The notes under the pieces are model-generated. The model had not been told where the DNA came from. It saw only the letters and a list, made by a program, of their open reading frames with translations, and searched no databases. This document shows positions 26,021 to 37,209 of a stretch of DNA of 64,000 nucleotides, piece after piece (position 1 is the first letter of the stretch; each line of letters begins with the position of its first letter). Origin of the DNA: Euonymus europaeus (taxonomy: Eukaryota > Streptophyta > Magnoliopsida > Celastrales > Celastraceae); contig OY756962.1 of assembly GCA_963580455.1 (NCBI GenBank), forward strand, positions 12,294,001 to 12,358,000, given 5' to 3'. Both the position numbers and the translations under genes were made by a program.

Positions 26021-26153
26021 TAAAGGTGATGTGGATGTATCATGGAGTTGAAGAAGCAACTTGGGAGTTAGAATCCAGAATGAAGGAGAAGTACCCGAAG
26101 TTGTTTGAAGATTCAGGTACGTGTGTAGTTAAATTTCAAGACGAAATTTCTTT
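26021..26153 (+). pseudogene. 3' end of gypsy pol (C-terminal, chromodomain-like tail)
   Basis: The fragment encodes [20 protein letters not shown] and the tail that follows, matching the end of pol at 46,937-47,070 in this window. Sequences of the form [13 protein letters not shown] are typical of the chromodomain end of plant chromovirus integrases. It joins satellite DNA at a shared TAG. The rest of this gypsy copy is absent upstream, so only its tail and 3' LTR survive. Confidence 0.85.
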
Positions 26154-26166
26154 AAGGGGGAGAGGA
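26154..26166 (+). other. Polypurine tract, gypsy
   Basis: AAGGGGGAGAGGA lies directly before the LTR start TGTGAAATCCC at 26,167. Confidence 0.85.
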
Positions 26167-27471
26167 TGTGAAATCCCGACCCAAAAAAATTTAGGTTTGA
26201 GTTAATTACGGATGATCCATGAGGTACGAATCATGGAAAGGTAATTTTTGAGCTAGGTTCGTTAAATGGGTCATAACTTTTAGCACAGATGTCCGTTTTG
26301 GGACCATAATATATCAAATCGAAGCTAAGACCGAGACAAAGTAAGAAAATTTGAGATCACATGCCTAGGCGGGCACCTAGGCGGTGTGCGCCTAGGCGTG
26401 AACAAAAGTGCACCGAGGAGCGCCCAAGACAGCGTGTTATGGTAAAACCAGTTAGGCCAAAGCGCCTAGGCGCCCAAAGTAGTGCCTAGGCGCAACCCGA
26501 GCTTTCAAAAAGAGTTCCAGCGAGCCAGTAGAGTAATTTTTGGGTATTTTCAGTCCTAGAGTGAGAGAGAACGACGATTCTAGAGAGAGAAAGGGTTTCA
26601 AGAAAGGATTCAACCTAATTCTTGAGGATTCATGATGATTGGAGTGCTATATTGAAGATTCAAGCTAGGTTTGAAGATTTTGGTAAGTTTTTCCATAGTT
26701 TTTAAATTCTAGGTTTTTGATAGATTCATTTGATTCTTTGGGAGATGAGCTCTATGCTTTAGATATGTTGATTATAGGTTGATTTTGGATGTTTATGTAG
26801 ATTGGTTTGTGTTTTGAAGTGGAGTTGAGCTTGGAGTGAGTTTGGAGGATTTTGGAAGGAATTTCTAGAGAGAGAAGTAAGTAATTTCGAATTGGTTGAT
26901 TAAATTGTTATTGATATGATAATATGGTATTTTTGGTTTGATTATATGAGTTCAATTGGATGTGAATCGATAGGTTGGGAGAACCAAGGGTTAAAACCCT
27001 AAATTTGAGAATTTGTATGTTGGCTCGGAATGAGGTAGGGGATTTCCAACCTTTCTATCTATCATTCGTTATTGTTGCCTAAATAGCGTTTCGATTCTTC
27101 ATTGGTCGCCGTTGTTTGTGTTTCCGCCTTAATTGCTTCTAAGGGGAAACGAGCCTTGTGTGGATTATTGTTGAAGTTGAATGTTTCATGACCCGATTTT
27201 GTGTTCCGTCATTTACGGACACGATGTGATCTTTCGTTCATGCATCATGGTAGTTATGTAAGATATATAGGATATTCATATATATTTATCTATTCGGCAT
27301 GACATGTCATAATGCATTAGAGATGCATGGGGGACTCGGGTATGGACTCGGGAACTTTTAGTTTACTTGAAAGTCACATGGGAGGATGGCAAGGTGAAGG
27401 TTGTTATCACCAAGTCACGTGAACCCCTTGTGGGATAACGCACTAGGGGCGGGGTCGAGAGTGACTTGCCT
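26167..27471 (+). mobile_element. Gypsy LTR of subfamily A, part 1
   Basis: The segment begins TGTGAAATCCCGACCC after a PPT. It resembles the LTR at 47,077-49,104 more than those at 27,472 and 36,181. Near 26,365-26,490 it has five CCTAGG cores, mostly within CGCCTAGGCG-like palindromes. It is interrupted at 27,471 by a complete solo LTR and resumes at 29,552 in the same phase of the LTR. Confidence 0.88.
27467..27471 (+). other. Target site duplication TGCCT, left
   Basis: TGCCT here and at 29,552-29,556 flanks the nested solo LTR. Confidence 0.88.
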
Positions 27472-29551
27472 TGTGAGATCCCGACCCAAAAATATTATGT
27501 TTGGTTAAATTTTAAGTAATAAATTATTGAAAAATGGGTTCGAAGTGATAACAGACCATTGAAAGTGTATAAGGCCTAAATGATAGTTTTTGAACTACAT
27601 TCGGTAAATCGGTCATAACTTTTAGCACAGATGTCTGTTTCGGGCCCATAATATATCAAATCGAAGCTGAGAACGAGACGGAGCTAAAAATGTAAGGCCA
27701 CACGCCTAGGCGTGTACAAAAGTTGCACGGGACAGTGGGTTCAAAATTTAAACTTAAGGTCAATACGCCTAGGCGCAAATTCTGAGCGCCTAGGAGCTCC
27801 CTGAGCTGTTAAAAGCCAGTGCGAGACCAGAAATGGTATTTTCTTCGTGAGACTTGATTCTAGTGAGAGAGAGAGAAAAAATCAAAGAGAGAAAGTGAGG
27901 TTTGGAGAGATTATTGAAGATTTGGAGCTTGGGTTGAAGATTCAAGCAACATTCCAAGGGATTTTAAGATCAAAGGTGAGTTTTTCCATGTTTCAAAATT
28001 CTAGGTTTTCGTTAGATCTAGCATGATTCGTGAAGAGTTAAGTTTTGGGGTTTATATATGTTGATTCAAGGGTTATTTATGATTGTTTTACTAGGTTTGA
28101 TCATTGGTTTAGGTTGAGTTTTGAATTGGGTGGAGTTTGGAGGATTTGGTGAAATCCTAGAGAGAGAAGGTATGTCTCTCTTGATTTATGATTAAATTCA
28201 TATTTTTATGGTATATGGATGTTATTGATATCAGTATATGGGATTGGTTGGTTGAAATGGATAGGTTGAGAGAGAAGCTCGAAACCCTAGTTTTGGGAAT
28301 TTGAGTTGGTAAGCTTTTGCTTGGGTAATGAGGTAGGGATTCTTACCCCATTTTCTATCGTATTGTTCTTCTCTAAAGAGCGGTTGAAATTCTTCATTTG
28401 TCTTTACTATTTGTGTTCTTGCCTAAATTGTTCCTTAGGAAGAACGAACCTTGTTGTTGGTTATTGAAGAATTTGCATACCCTTTGAATGCTTAATCATC
28501 TATTGGGCATGATAAACCTCGTTCATGCATCATGTAGTTATGTACATATATAGGATTGTTATATATATGAGCTTCTTTTGCATGACATTATTGGACATGA
28601 ATTATAGATGCATTGGGTCTACGAGTATGGACTCGTAGTATCCTTAGGTTATACTTTTGTGATGATGTTGGATACCGAATGGGCACATTGTTGTCGGAAA
28701 TCGGGATTTCCATGGTGTAGGTGCACCTATAGTCGTTCTGGGGCAAAGTGCAAGGGTTCCGATGATTTTCCGGAATATTCGTTGACTAGTGCCAGGCGCT
28801 GTAGGGTGTAGCCCGAGGTTATACATTGTTGTGACATTTTAGGATGTCATGTTGCTGCATTGAGCTTGTTTCATTATTCAGCCTTTACGTTCTTATGATT
28901 CATTTTGTTTTCCCTACTGAGCCTCCTGCTCACACTATTACTTTTCTATATCCTTCAGGTGAGACTGGTGCTGAGAACCAGGCTGCGGATCAGTAGGAGG
29001 CGGCGTGACATGGAAGGCCACCCTAGGAGCACTAGGATATGTATTTGGTTGTTTGAGAACCTTGGTTATGAATTAAGTACATGTAGTACTTTTATTGGTT
29101 GACTGTTATGTTGCTTAAATACCTTTTTGGTATGTTTGATGGATGGTCAGGGGGTATGCCGTGTGATCGGGACTCCCGTACTTGGATATAGGACCTTGGG
29201 TCCGGATTGATAGACTTTGATAGTCTCTGATAATATTATTGATATGAATATGTTTTGCTTATTGATTGCATGTGATTAGGAGGCCTGAGGCTCTGCCTAG
29301 AGTGTGAATGTGGTTAGATGGCCAGAGGCCCTGTTAGGCTGTGAAACTTCTCTGATTATTATTGATTATTATTTTCCGTGTTAAATGAGATGTGACTCCA
29401 GGTTGGCACCCTCCGATATACGGGGAGGTGCTGTCGGATTTCTGTTAGAATCCGGGGTTAGGTTGGCGTGTGGTGAGGTCCTTAGTGACGGGGCACACGC
29501 CTAAAGTGGCGCTCTTGGCTCAGTGCGTGAATTCTGGGTCAGGGCGTCACA
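27472..29551 (+). mobile_element. Solo gypsy LTR of subfamily B, nested in another LTR
   Basis: A 2,080-bp LTR runs from TGTGAGATCCCGACCC to GGGCGTCACA and is bordered on both sides by TGCCT. The interrupted subfamily A LTR continues immediately on the right, so this is a complete insertion reduced to one LTR by LTR-LTR recombination. Its first 0.97 kb is very close to the LTR at 36,181-37,146. It lacks one roughly 20-bp CCTAGG-rich stretch that the other has. There is no coding content. Confidence 0.88.
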
Positions 29552-29820
29552 TGCCTTGTGGGGTGCGGGCGTGATAGGTTCACGCAACCGGATGATCCAA
29601 GGAGTGGTTGGTTGTGGTGAGCTTGCTCCCGTGCAATATTGTATCGAGTTGCAATGATATGGTGGTTGTTGTGCTCCGAAAGGGTTTATCCGGATAAATG
29701 TTGATGTGAATTTGTTGAGTATATGTTCATGTGGTAGGTACATATTGTTGCATTACTTCCTTTTGGTTCTGCCTATAACAATGTTTATTTCCTTACCCTA
29801 CTGAGCTTCTAGCTCACTCC
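29552..29820 (+). mobile_element. Gypsy LTR of subfamily A, part 2 (3'-truncated)
   Basis: After the repeated TGCCT the host LTR continues with GCGGGCGTGATAGGTTCACG. This aligns with 48,367 onward of the LTR at 47,077-49,104 and runs to CTAGCTCACTCC. The last part of the LTR (about 0.47 kb), the PBS and most of the leader are missing. From 29,821 the sequence matches the pre-gag leader at about 42,283. A deletion or recombination joined the two. Confidence 0.8.
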
Positions 29821-29873
29821 TTAAATCCTCAATTAATTAAGTCATGTTAAGTATCTTATCTGTTGTGGCGCAG
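29821..29873 (+). other. Remnant of the gypsy leader before gag
   Basis: TTAAATCCTC...GCAG precedes the gag ATG and aligns with the leader of the second gypsy copy, 42,283-42,335. No primer binding site is left here. Confidence 0.7.
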
Positions 29874-31250
29874 ATGGATACTCGTAGGGAGACCCGATCT
29901 ACTCGTGCTGTAGCAACCCCGGGAGATGGGGGCAGGCGAGGATGACCTAGGGGCCACGGTAGAGGAGTGACGCGTGCTACTAGACGCACTCCTAGCACTC
30001 AGAATTCAGAGCCGGTGAACGATACCAACGAAAGAGTGGAGGAAAGAGTTGAGGTGGAGGATCCGGGGAGGACTTTAGAGCCAGTATTGCCGGAGGTACA
30101 AATTGCTCCGACTAGTACTGTGGGACAGCCTGTGACCTTAAAGGCTTTGACAGGAATTGTGATGAACTTAGTTCAGGTTATACAAGCGCAGACTCAGGCG
30201 CAAGTGGTGAGAGCACCAGAAGTCCGAAGTGAGGGACAAGGTTCCGGGGCTAGTACTGGAGATGGTGCCAGACCGGGACGAGAGATTTATGAGGTTGATC
30301 AGTTGACGAGGACTAATCCTCTAGTGTTTGATGGCGAGGGAGAAGGGTACGAAGCCGGTGAATGGCTAAGGCAAATGAGCAAGAGATTTGAATCTCTAGT
30401 TCTACCCGATGACCGGAGGATGAAGCTGATCTTTTATTATCTTAAAGGAGCAGCACATGACTGGTGGGATTCGCTGGATCAGAGAAAGAATGATTTAACT
30501 TGGACATCATTTGAAATGTTGTTCATGCAACGATTTGTGCCAGATAGCTTCCAATCTGACAAGGCCAGGCAGTACATGGAGTTGGTGCAAACTCCTGATA
30601 TGACGGTGACACAATATACCAAGAGGTATGAGGAACTCTATAGGTTTGGAAAGAAGTTTGCTCTAGACGATTGGAGCAAGACAGAGAGATACCGAGATGG
30701 GTTGATTCTTACTATTGGGAAGTTGATGATACCTTCAGGAGTGATGTCATATGACAAGGCAGTGGACATGGCTCTTAAGATAGAGCGGGGAGAGCGCAAC
30801 TCCCGTCAGTACTGGGACATTCAGAAGGGTCGAAAGACCCCAGCTTCTAGTGGAGGAAGCAGTAGTAGTCAGAAGAGGCAGAAGATAGAACCTCAGACTC
30901 AGGGAGGCCAGAGAGGTGGTAGGGACCAGGGACAAAGGCCACGGGGTGGCAGATTTGCATGTTTCAAGTGCGTAAAGGAAGGGCACAAGAAAGATCAGTG
31001 TCCGGTGAAGGGGATTGTGTGCTTTGGGTGTGGTGCGGCTGGCCATAAGAGGAATGAATGTCCTCAAGGTGGCAAAACTTCAGATCAATATCATACACCC
31101 GGAGTACCATCTTCTGCAATTTCTCCAGCTCTTCCTTCCACTATTCCATCAGGGGGAAGAGGACGAGGCGGATCTAGGCAGACTCCGCAGCTGCAGTCGA
31201 CCCAGACGCAGACCCGGGCATTTGCATTGGGACATCAGGAGACTCCTGAA
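29874..31250 (+). pseudogene. Gypsy gag, degenerate
   Basis: The probable start is ATG at 29,874, since the second gypsy copy begins the same way at 42,336 (MNTRR against MDTRR here). TGA at 29,943-29,945 kills the frame at codon 24; after it the frame stays open through gag. The retrotransposon gag domain lies at about 30,340-30,640 ([25 protein letters not shown]). Two CCHC zinc knuckles follow: [14 protein letters not shown] at 30,960-31,001 and [14 protein letters not shown] at 31,020-31,061. Two knuckles imply RNA packaging into a virus-like particle. The frame continues into pol, so this was one gag-pol polyprotein. Confidence 0.88.
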
Positions 31251-33865
31251 CATCCGAACTTCATTGGAGGTACTTTCCTTATTTCAAACTGTTGGGCTAG
31301 GGTGTTGTTTGATTCGGGAGCTACAGCTTCATTCATTACTAGTGTCTTGGCACATTCCTTAGGGTTGGAAATTTCGCCGATAAGGCGTATGTTTACAGTG
31401 TCTTCACCATTTGGGTATTTTACTCCTTTAGAAGGGGTAGCATTTGGGTATGAGTGTCGATTTGGGGAAGTGGTCTTGAAGGCTGATTTTTATGTGATGG
31501 ACTTCAAGGATTTCGATGTAATCCTTGGAGCAGATTGGTTGACAAAGCACCATGGGTTGCTAGATTTTTGGGAGAGGAAAATTACTCTTAGAGTATCCGA
31601 GGGTGGGGTGATTCGGTTGAAGGGATCGAAGGGGATTCCTTGTCCTCATTTCCTAGAAAATCCTTTATACCAGGATTGTGGGATGGCGAGTTTGGTGACA
31701 TCAGCACCTAGGGGTGATTTCACAACACCGATTCGGGTAGTGGAAGAGTTTATGGATGTGTTTCCGGAAGAGTTACCCGGACTGCCTCCAAAGAGAGAAA
31801 TAGATTTTGCCATCGAGTTGCATCCGAACGTGAAACCAATTTCGATTTCTCCTTATCGGATGGCTCCGGCGGAGTTGAAAGAATTGATGATGCAACTAGA
31901 AGAGTTGCAAGATTTGGGGTTTATTAGGCCGAGTGTATCTCCATGGGGTGCACCGGTATTGCTTGTAAAGAAGAAAGATGGGTCGTTGAGAATGTGTATC
32001 GACTATCGGCAGCTGAATAGAGCTACAGTGAAGAATAAGTATCCATTACCACGGATCAATGATTTATTTGATTAGTTGAGAGGTGCCAAGCATTTCTCCA
32101 AGATTGACTTGAGGTCAGGATATCATCAATTGCGGATAAGGGATGAAGATATTCAGAGGACAGCATTTAGGACTCGATATGGGCATTACGAGTTCTTAGT
32201 AATGCCATTTGGGTTGACTAATGCCCCAGCGGTATTCATGGATTTGATGCAGCGGGTTCTTAAACCGTTTTTGGATAAGTTTGTAGTGGTATTCATAGAT
32301 GATATCTTGATTTACTCTACAACGGAGGAAGAGCATAGTGAACACTTAAGAGTGGTTCTGTCAACTCTGAGAGAGAATCAGCTGTATGCTAAACTTAGTA
32401 AATGTGAGTTTTGGGCTACAGAAGTGAAATTTCTGGGTCATGTTATTACACAGGAGGGCATAGCAGTTGATTATTCTAAGGTTGAATCAGTTTTGAATTG
32501 GGTGAGACCGAAGAATGTGACAGAGATAAGAAGTTTCCTAGGGTTGGCAGGCTACTACCGAAGGTTCATTGAGGACTTTTCGAGAGTGGCTGCACCCATG
32601 ACACAATTGACTAAGAAAGGTACACCGTTTGTTTGGACAGACGAGTGTGAGGCGGCATTTGAAGAGTTGAAGAAAAGGTTGACAACTCCTCCTGTATTAG
32701 TGGTGCCGGAGAGAGATGTAGGCTACCAGGTGTATTATGATGCATCTGGAGTGGGATTGAGATGTGTGTTGATGCAATGTGGGAGAGTTGTGGAGTATGG
32801 CTCTAGATTGCTGAAGACACATGAGAGGAATTATCCAGTTCATGACTTAGAACTTGCAGCAGTAGTATTTGCTTTGAAGCAATGGTGGTATTATCTCTAC
32901 GGAGAGAGATTTGAAGTCTTTTCAGATCATAAAAGCCTCAAGTACTTATTCACTCAAAAGGAGTTGAACTTGCGACAAAGGCGGTGGATGGAATACTTGG
33001 AGGATTTCGACTTTAGTTTGCAATACCATCCCGGTAAAGCAAATGTAGTGGCGGATGCGTTGAGTCAGAAACTTGGGTTGGCCAGTTTGGCGTTGCACGA
33101 ATGGGAGATTGTTGAGACAATCAACCAATTTGGGTTGGAATTGAGGAGTGAGGAAGAAAAAGTATACTTGGGTTGTATAACTTCGAGACCACAGATGGTT
33201 CAGAAGGTTATGGATGCGCAGAACGGCGATCCCTCTTTTGATGTGATGGATGAGAGTTCAGGATGGGTTCGTGGGATTGACGGTGGAGTGAGATATGTTG
33301 GGAGGTTGATAGTTCCCGATGATGAGGAACTACAGCTAGAGATCTTGAAGGAGGCACACCATTCATGGTTTGCCATGCATCCTGGGATTACAAAAATGTA
33401 TCAAGATTTAAAAAGAAACTTTTGGTGGAAGGGGATGAAGGCCGATGTGGCCAGGTATGTGGCGAGGTGTCTGACTTGCCAACAGGTGAAAGGTGAACAT
33501 CAAAAGCCGGCGGGGTTGTTACAACCACTACCAGTAGCGCAATGGAAATGGGAGATGATCACTATGGACTTTGTGACAGGGCTTCCAATGACTCAGAAGA
33601 AATATGACACGGTGTGGGTGATAGTGGATCGATTGACCAAGTCGGCACACTTTCTACCAATGAACAAGACAGATTCATTGGAATCCTTGAGTAGCTATTA
33701 TGTGAGAGAGATTGTGAAGTTGCATGGAGTGCCATTATCTATCGTGTCAGACCGGGATCCACGGTTCACTGGTAGATTCTGGAGCAGTTTGCAAGAAGCT
33801 TTGGGTACGAAGTTAGATTTTAGTACGGCATACCATCCTCAGAGTGATGGGCAGAGTGAGAGAAC
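31251..33865 (+). pseudogene. Gypsy pol part 1: protease, RT, RNase H, integrase core
   Basis: It continues in the gag frame. The protease active site FDSGAT begins at about 31,308. RT runs from about 31,840 with [23 protein letters not shown] and the catalytic FIDD at 32,292-32,303. A TAG stop at 32,073-32,075 replaces the Gln codon used in the other copy. RNase H follows ([29 protein letters not shown]). The integrase has an HHCC finger ([10 protein letters not shown]...CLTCQ), the first Asp in TMDFVTGLP, the second in VSDRDPRFT and the Glu in SDGQSERT. The domain order PR-RT-RH-IN is Ty3/gypsy. The gene is split right after the integrase Glu by a solo LTR. Confidence 0.9.
33861..33865 (+). 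other. Target site duplication AGAAC, left
   Basis: AGAAC here and at 35,387-35,391 flanks the inserted LTR. Removing the insert and one copy restores the reading frame seen in the other gypsy element. Confidence 0.9.
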
Positions 33866-35386
33866 TGATAAGTGCCAGAATGTACGTTCTTAAAGTGATA
33901 AAATACTACCAAAGCAATGCCAAGAAATTGTGCTTAAAAGCTGAATTTTCAAGATTATTGTACTTAAGATCTTCTTGGATGTTTTGCAGGTTAAGAGCTA
34001 GTAAGAGCTATTGGAATGAGATTTGATCTTCAGAAAATGTTAAGAGGACACTTCAAGCTTTGCAGGAAGTGCTGGTTCACAAAAATCAGAGTTCATTTGG
34101 GCCTCTAAATGTTGCCTCAAAGTCAAGTTTGGAAGTTATATCCGGAGCAGAATTTCTGTTTGCAGACCAGACCTTTAGAAGCCCATAACTTGAGCTTCTG
34201 ATATCCAAATTGAGTGATTCAAAAGCCCATAATTATCTACACATTTGTATCTACATTATTGATGAAGGATTTGAGTTCATAATAGGCTTCGTTTAGGCCC
34301 AGAATGTAGTTACAAGATTAGTGTGTAATTGGATGTTGATGTCATTGATGATACCATTTCCATTCAAAGAGTGGACAATCCACCACACCAATTTGATGGA
34401 CAATCCACCACCAAAAGATGGCACTAACTCCTCCACTATGTGCTCATTTTCTCTATAAATAGAGAGGAGTAGGAGCTAGGAGGGGGAGCTTGGAGACAAG
34501 AAGGAAAGAAGGAGAAGGATTGGAAGCAAAAAGAGGAGAAGGAAAAGAAGAAAACAAGGCTTGTATTTGTAATTATGTTTTTATGTTTCATGTTTTATTT
34601 GGTTATGTATAACTAAAATCTTGTTAGTTAGGGCTTGTCTTGAAGCCCCAAGCATGCTTTCAATTTTATAAGTTGTGTGGATTTCAATTTCTACAAGCAT
34701 GATGATTTTGATTTTTCCATGTTATGTGAGTTCTAGTATTGTGTTTCTTTGATTAGCTAACTTTGAAGCATGTATTAGAATTAATTGTTGTAGAACATGG
34801 TCAATTGCCTTGTTGAATATGTTCTTTCTTGCAACATATAATTCAATTGAAAATGAATTATGAAAAATCAATTCTTGAATACCTAAGTACAAATACCATG
34901 TATTAGGATTCTTGTGACATTCATATTCTCTTTACTCTTATTGGATTCTTGATTGTTGATTGATGCAAATGTCATGCTAGATTTCAATTAAGAGTACACG
35001 TAATGAGGTAGACGCCATACACTTTACATGCAATTAAGAGAGAATCATACAACTTGAGTTTGACCATGACCTTGTTGTGAATGTTGTCATCATATGCTTG
35101 TTTAAATTGTTACTCTATTATTTCTTATAAATTGTTTGAATGTTTTGTGGTGGATAGTGAGTCTTAGCTATTGTTTTCATTAATTCTCATTCTTGTTCTT
35201 AACGTCAATTTCTTTGTCTTAATTTTTATCTATTGCAAGACTTAACCCCCCTTGTATCAATTATATTCAGGTGTAAGATTGTATATCTATTAGCATCACT
35301 CCTTGTGGGATCGACTCTTACTTATTCACTATATATATTAATTGTACATTTGTAGGTTATTTTAAATTGTTACTAACGACATAACA
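33866..35386 (+). mobile_element. Solo LTR (1,521 bp) inside the gypsy integrase region
   Basis: The insert begins TGATAAGTGCCAGAATG, ends ACGACATAACA and is flanked by AGAAC on both sides. It has TG...CA ends, no coding region, a clear TATA box and, near its 3' end, CCTTGTGGGATCGACTC. It is unrelated to the gypsy LTRs around it. The TGATAAGTGCC start recalls plant Tat/Athila-type LTRs, but I cannot assign the family with confidence. Confidence 0.87.
34453..34462 (+). promoter_or_regulatory. TATA box of the solo LTR
   Basis: CTATAAATAG lies in an otherwise ordinary LTR context, followed by a purine-rich leader (GAGAGGAGTAGGAGC). This fits a U3 core promoter with transcription starting near 34,485-34,495. 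The start site is inferred. Confidence 0.7.
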
Positions 35387-35391
35387 AGAAC
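35387..35391 (+). other. Target site duplication AGAAC, right
   Basis: This is the right-hand copy of the 5-bp duplication made when the LTR element entered gypsy pol. Confidence 0.9.
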
Positions 35392-36142
35392 TATCCAGAT
35401 TCTGGAGGACATGCTTAGAGCATGTGTGGTGGAGTTCGGAAAGAGCTGGGATCGATACATATATTTGGCGGAGTTTGTGTACAACAACTCATTCCAAAGT
35501 AGTATTGGTATGGCTCCGTTTGAGGCACTTTATGGGAGACCTTGCAGATCACCATTGTGTTGGGCTGAGGTCAGTGAAAAAGTGATTTCGGGACCGGAAT
35601 TGGTCAAAGAGGCTCAAGAGCGAGTTGAGGAGATTAAGAGGCGGCTTGTCACCGCACAGAGTCGTCAAAAGTCATATGCTGATAATAGAAGAAGACCGTT
35701 GGAGTTTGCGGTGGGAGACAAGGTCTTCCTCAAAGTTAGTCCGAGACATGGTGTTCAACGGTATAGTAAACAGGGAAAGTTAGCACCAAGGTTTGTGGGA
35801 CCATTTGAAATTCTAGAAATGGTGGGACCGGTAGCATATCGGTTGGCTCTGCCACCTAAGCTAGAAAGGATTCATAATGTATTTCATGTCTCTATGCTCC
35901 GGAAGTATGAGCCGGACCCTACACATGTATTGGATTGGACCACCTTGGAGGTTGAAGAAGATGGGAGCTATACTCTTCAACCGGTTAAAATCTTAGACCG
36001 TCAAAATAAGGTCACGAGAACGAGTATAATTCCTTTGGTAAAAGTGAAGCGGATGTACCATGGCACGGATGAAGCAACTTGGGAGTTGGAATCTCGTATG
36101 ATGGACAAGTACCCGGTTTTGTTCAAAAATCCAGGTACATAA
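35392..36142 (+). pseudogene. Gypsy pol part 2: integrase C-terminus and chromodomain-like tail
   Basis: It resumes at the codon after the interrupted Glu region ([13 protein letters not shown]). It holds the [16 protein letters not shown] segment, the [20 protein letters not shown] segment of the integrase C-terminal domain, [15 protein letters not shown], and a chromodomain-like end (IPLVKVKRMYHG...[10 protein letters not shown]). It stops at TAA 36,140-36,142, before the PPT. The other copy reads on into its LTR. No extra frameshift is seen in this part. A Tekay/Del-type chromovirus is my best lineage guess. Confidence 0.88.
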
Positions 36143-36167
36143 CTAAATTTCGGGAAGAAATTTGTTT

Positions 36168-36180
36168 AAGGGGGAAGGGA
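36168..36180 (+). other. Polypurine tract, gypsy
   Basis: AAGGGGGAAGGGA lies immediately before the LTR start at 36,181. Confidence 0.85.
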
Positions 36181-37146
36181 TGTGAGATCCCGACCCAAAA
36201 ATATTATGTTTGGTTAAATTTTAAGTAATAAATTATTGAAAAATGGGTTCGAAGTGATAACGGACCATTGGAAGTGTATAAGGCCTAAATGATAGTTTTT
36301 GAACTAGGTTCGGTAAATCGGTCATAACTTTTAGCACAGATGTCTGTTTCGGGCCCATAATATATCAAATCGAAGCTAAGAACGAGACGGAGCTAAAAAT
36401 GTAAGGACACACGCCTAGGAGGGCGCCTAGGCAGTCGCCTAGGCGTGTACAAAAGTTGCACGGGACAGTGGGTTCAAAATTAAAACTTAAGGTCAATACG
36501 CCTAGGCGCAAATTTTGAGCGCCTAGGCGCTCCTCGAGCTGTTAAAAGCCAGTGCGCGACCAGAAATGGTATTTTCTTCGTGAGACTTGATTCTAGTGAG
36601 AGAGAGAGAGAAAATAAAGGGAGAAAGTGAGGTTTTGAGAGATTATTGAAGATTTGGAGCTTGTGTTGAAGATTCAAGCAACATTCCAAGGGATTTTAAG
36701 ATCAAAGGTGAGTTTTTCCATGTTTCAAAATTCTAGGTTTTCGTTAGATCTAGCATGATTCGTGAAGAGTTAAGTTTTGGGGTTTATATATGTTGATTCT
36801 AGGGTTATTTATGATTGTTTTACTATGTTTGATCATTGGTTTAGGTTGAGTTTTGAATTGGGTGGAGTTTGGAGGATTTGGTGAAATCCTAGAGAGAGAA
36901 GGTATGTCTCTCTTGATTTATGATTAAATTCATATTTTTATGGTATATGGATGTTATTGATATCAGTATATGGGATTGGTTGGTTGAGATGGATAGGTTG
37001 AGAGAGAAGCTCGAAACCCTAGTTTTGGGAATTTGAGTTGGTAAGCTTTTGCTTGGGTAATGAGGTAATGATTCTTACCCCATTTTCTATCGTATTATTC
37101 TTCTCTAAAGAGCGGTTGAAATTCTTCATTGGTCTTTACTATTTGT
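36181..37146 (+). mobile_element. Gypsy 3' LTR of subfamily B, truncated
   Basis: It starts TGTGAGATCCCGACCC directly after the PPT and follows the solo LTR at 27,472 for about 966 bp, with roughly 2% differences by eye. It ends at CTTTACTATTTGT, where the full LTR would go on for about 1.1 kb. It carries five CCTAGG cores at about 36,410-36,530. The break leads into a stray RT fragment. Confidence 0.88.
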
Positions 37147-37209
37147 AGTTGTGTTTATTGATGATTTATTGATTTATTCTCCTACGGAGGAAGAGCATGA
37201 GGAACACTT
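37147..37209 (+). pseudogene. 63-bp gypsy reverse transcriptase fragment
   Basis: The segment encodes VVFIDDLLIYSPTEEEHEEHL, the catalytic FIDD region of gypsy RT. It differs from both neighbouring gypsy copies (DILIYS, and different residues after YS), so it came from a third copy. It lies between a broken LTR and satellite DNA with short shared bases at each edge. It looks like filler DNA captured during break repair. Confidence 0.85.

Noticed and set aside
27472..37146. Reading the LTRs at 27,472 and 36,181 as the pair of one element
   Set aside because: They are close in sequence, but the first is bordered by TGCCT on both sides and is followed by the continuation of another LTR, with no PBS or leader after it.
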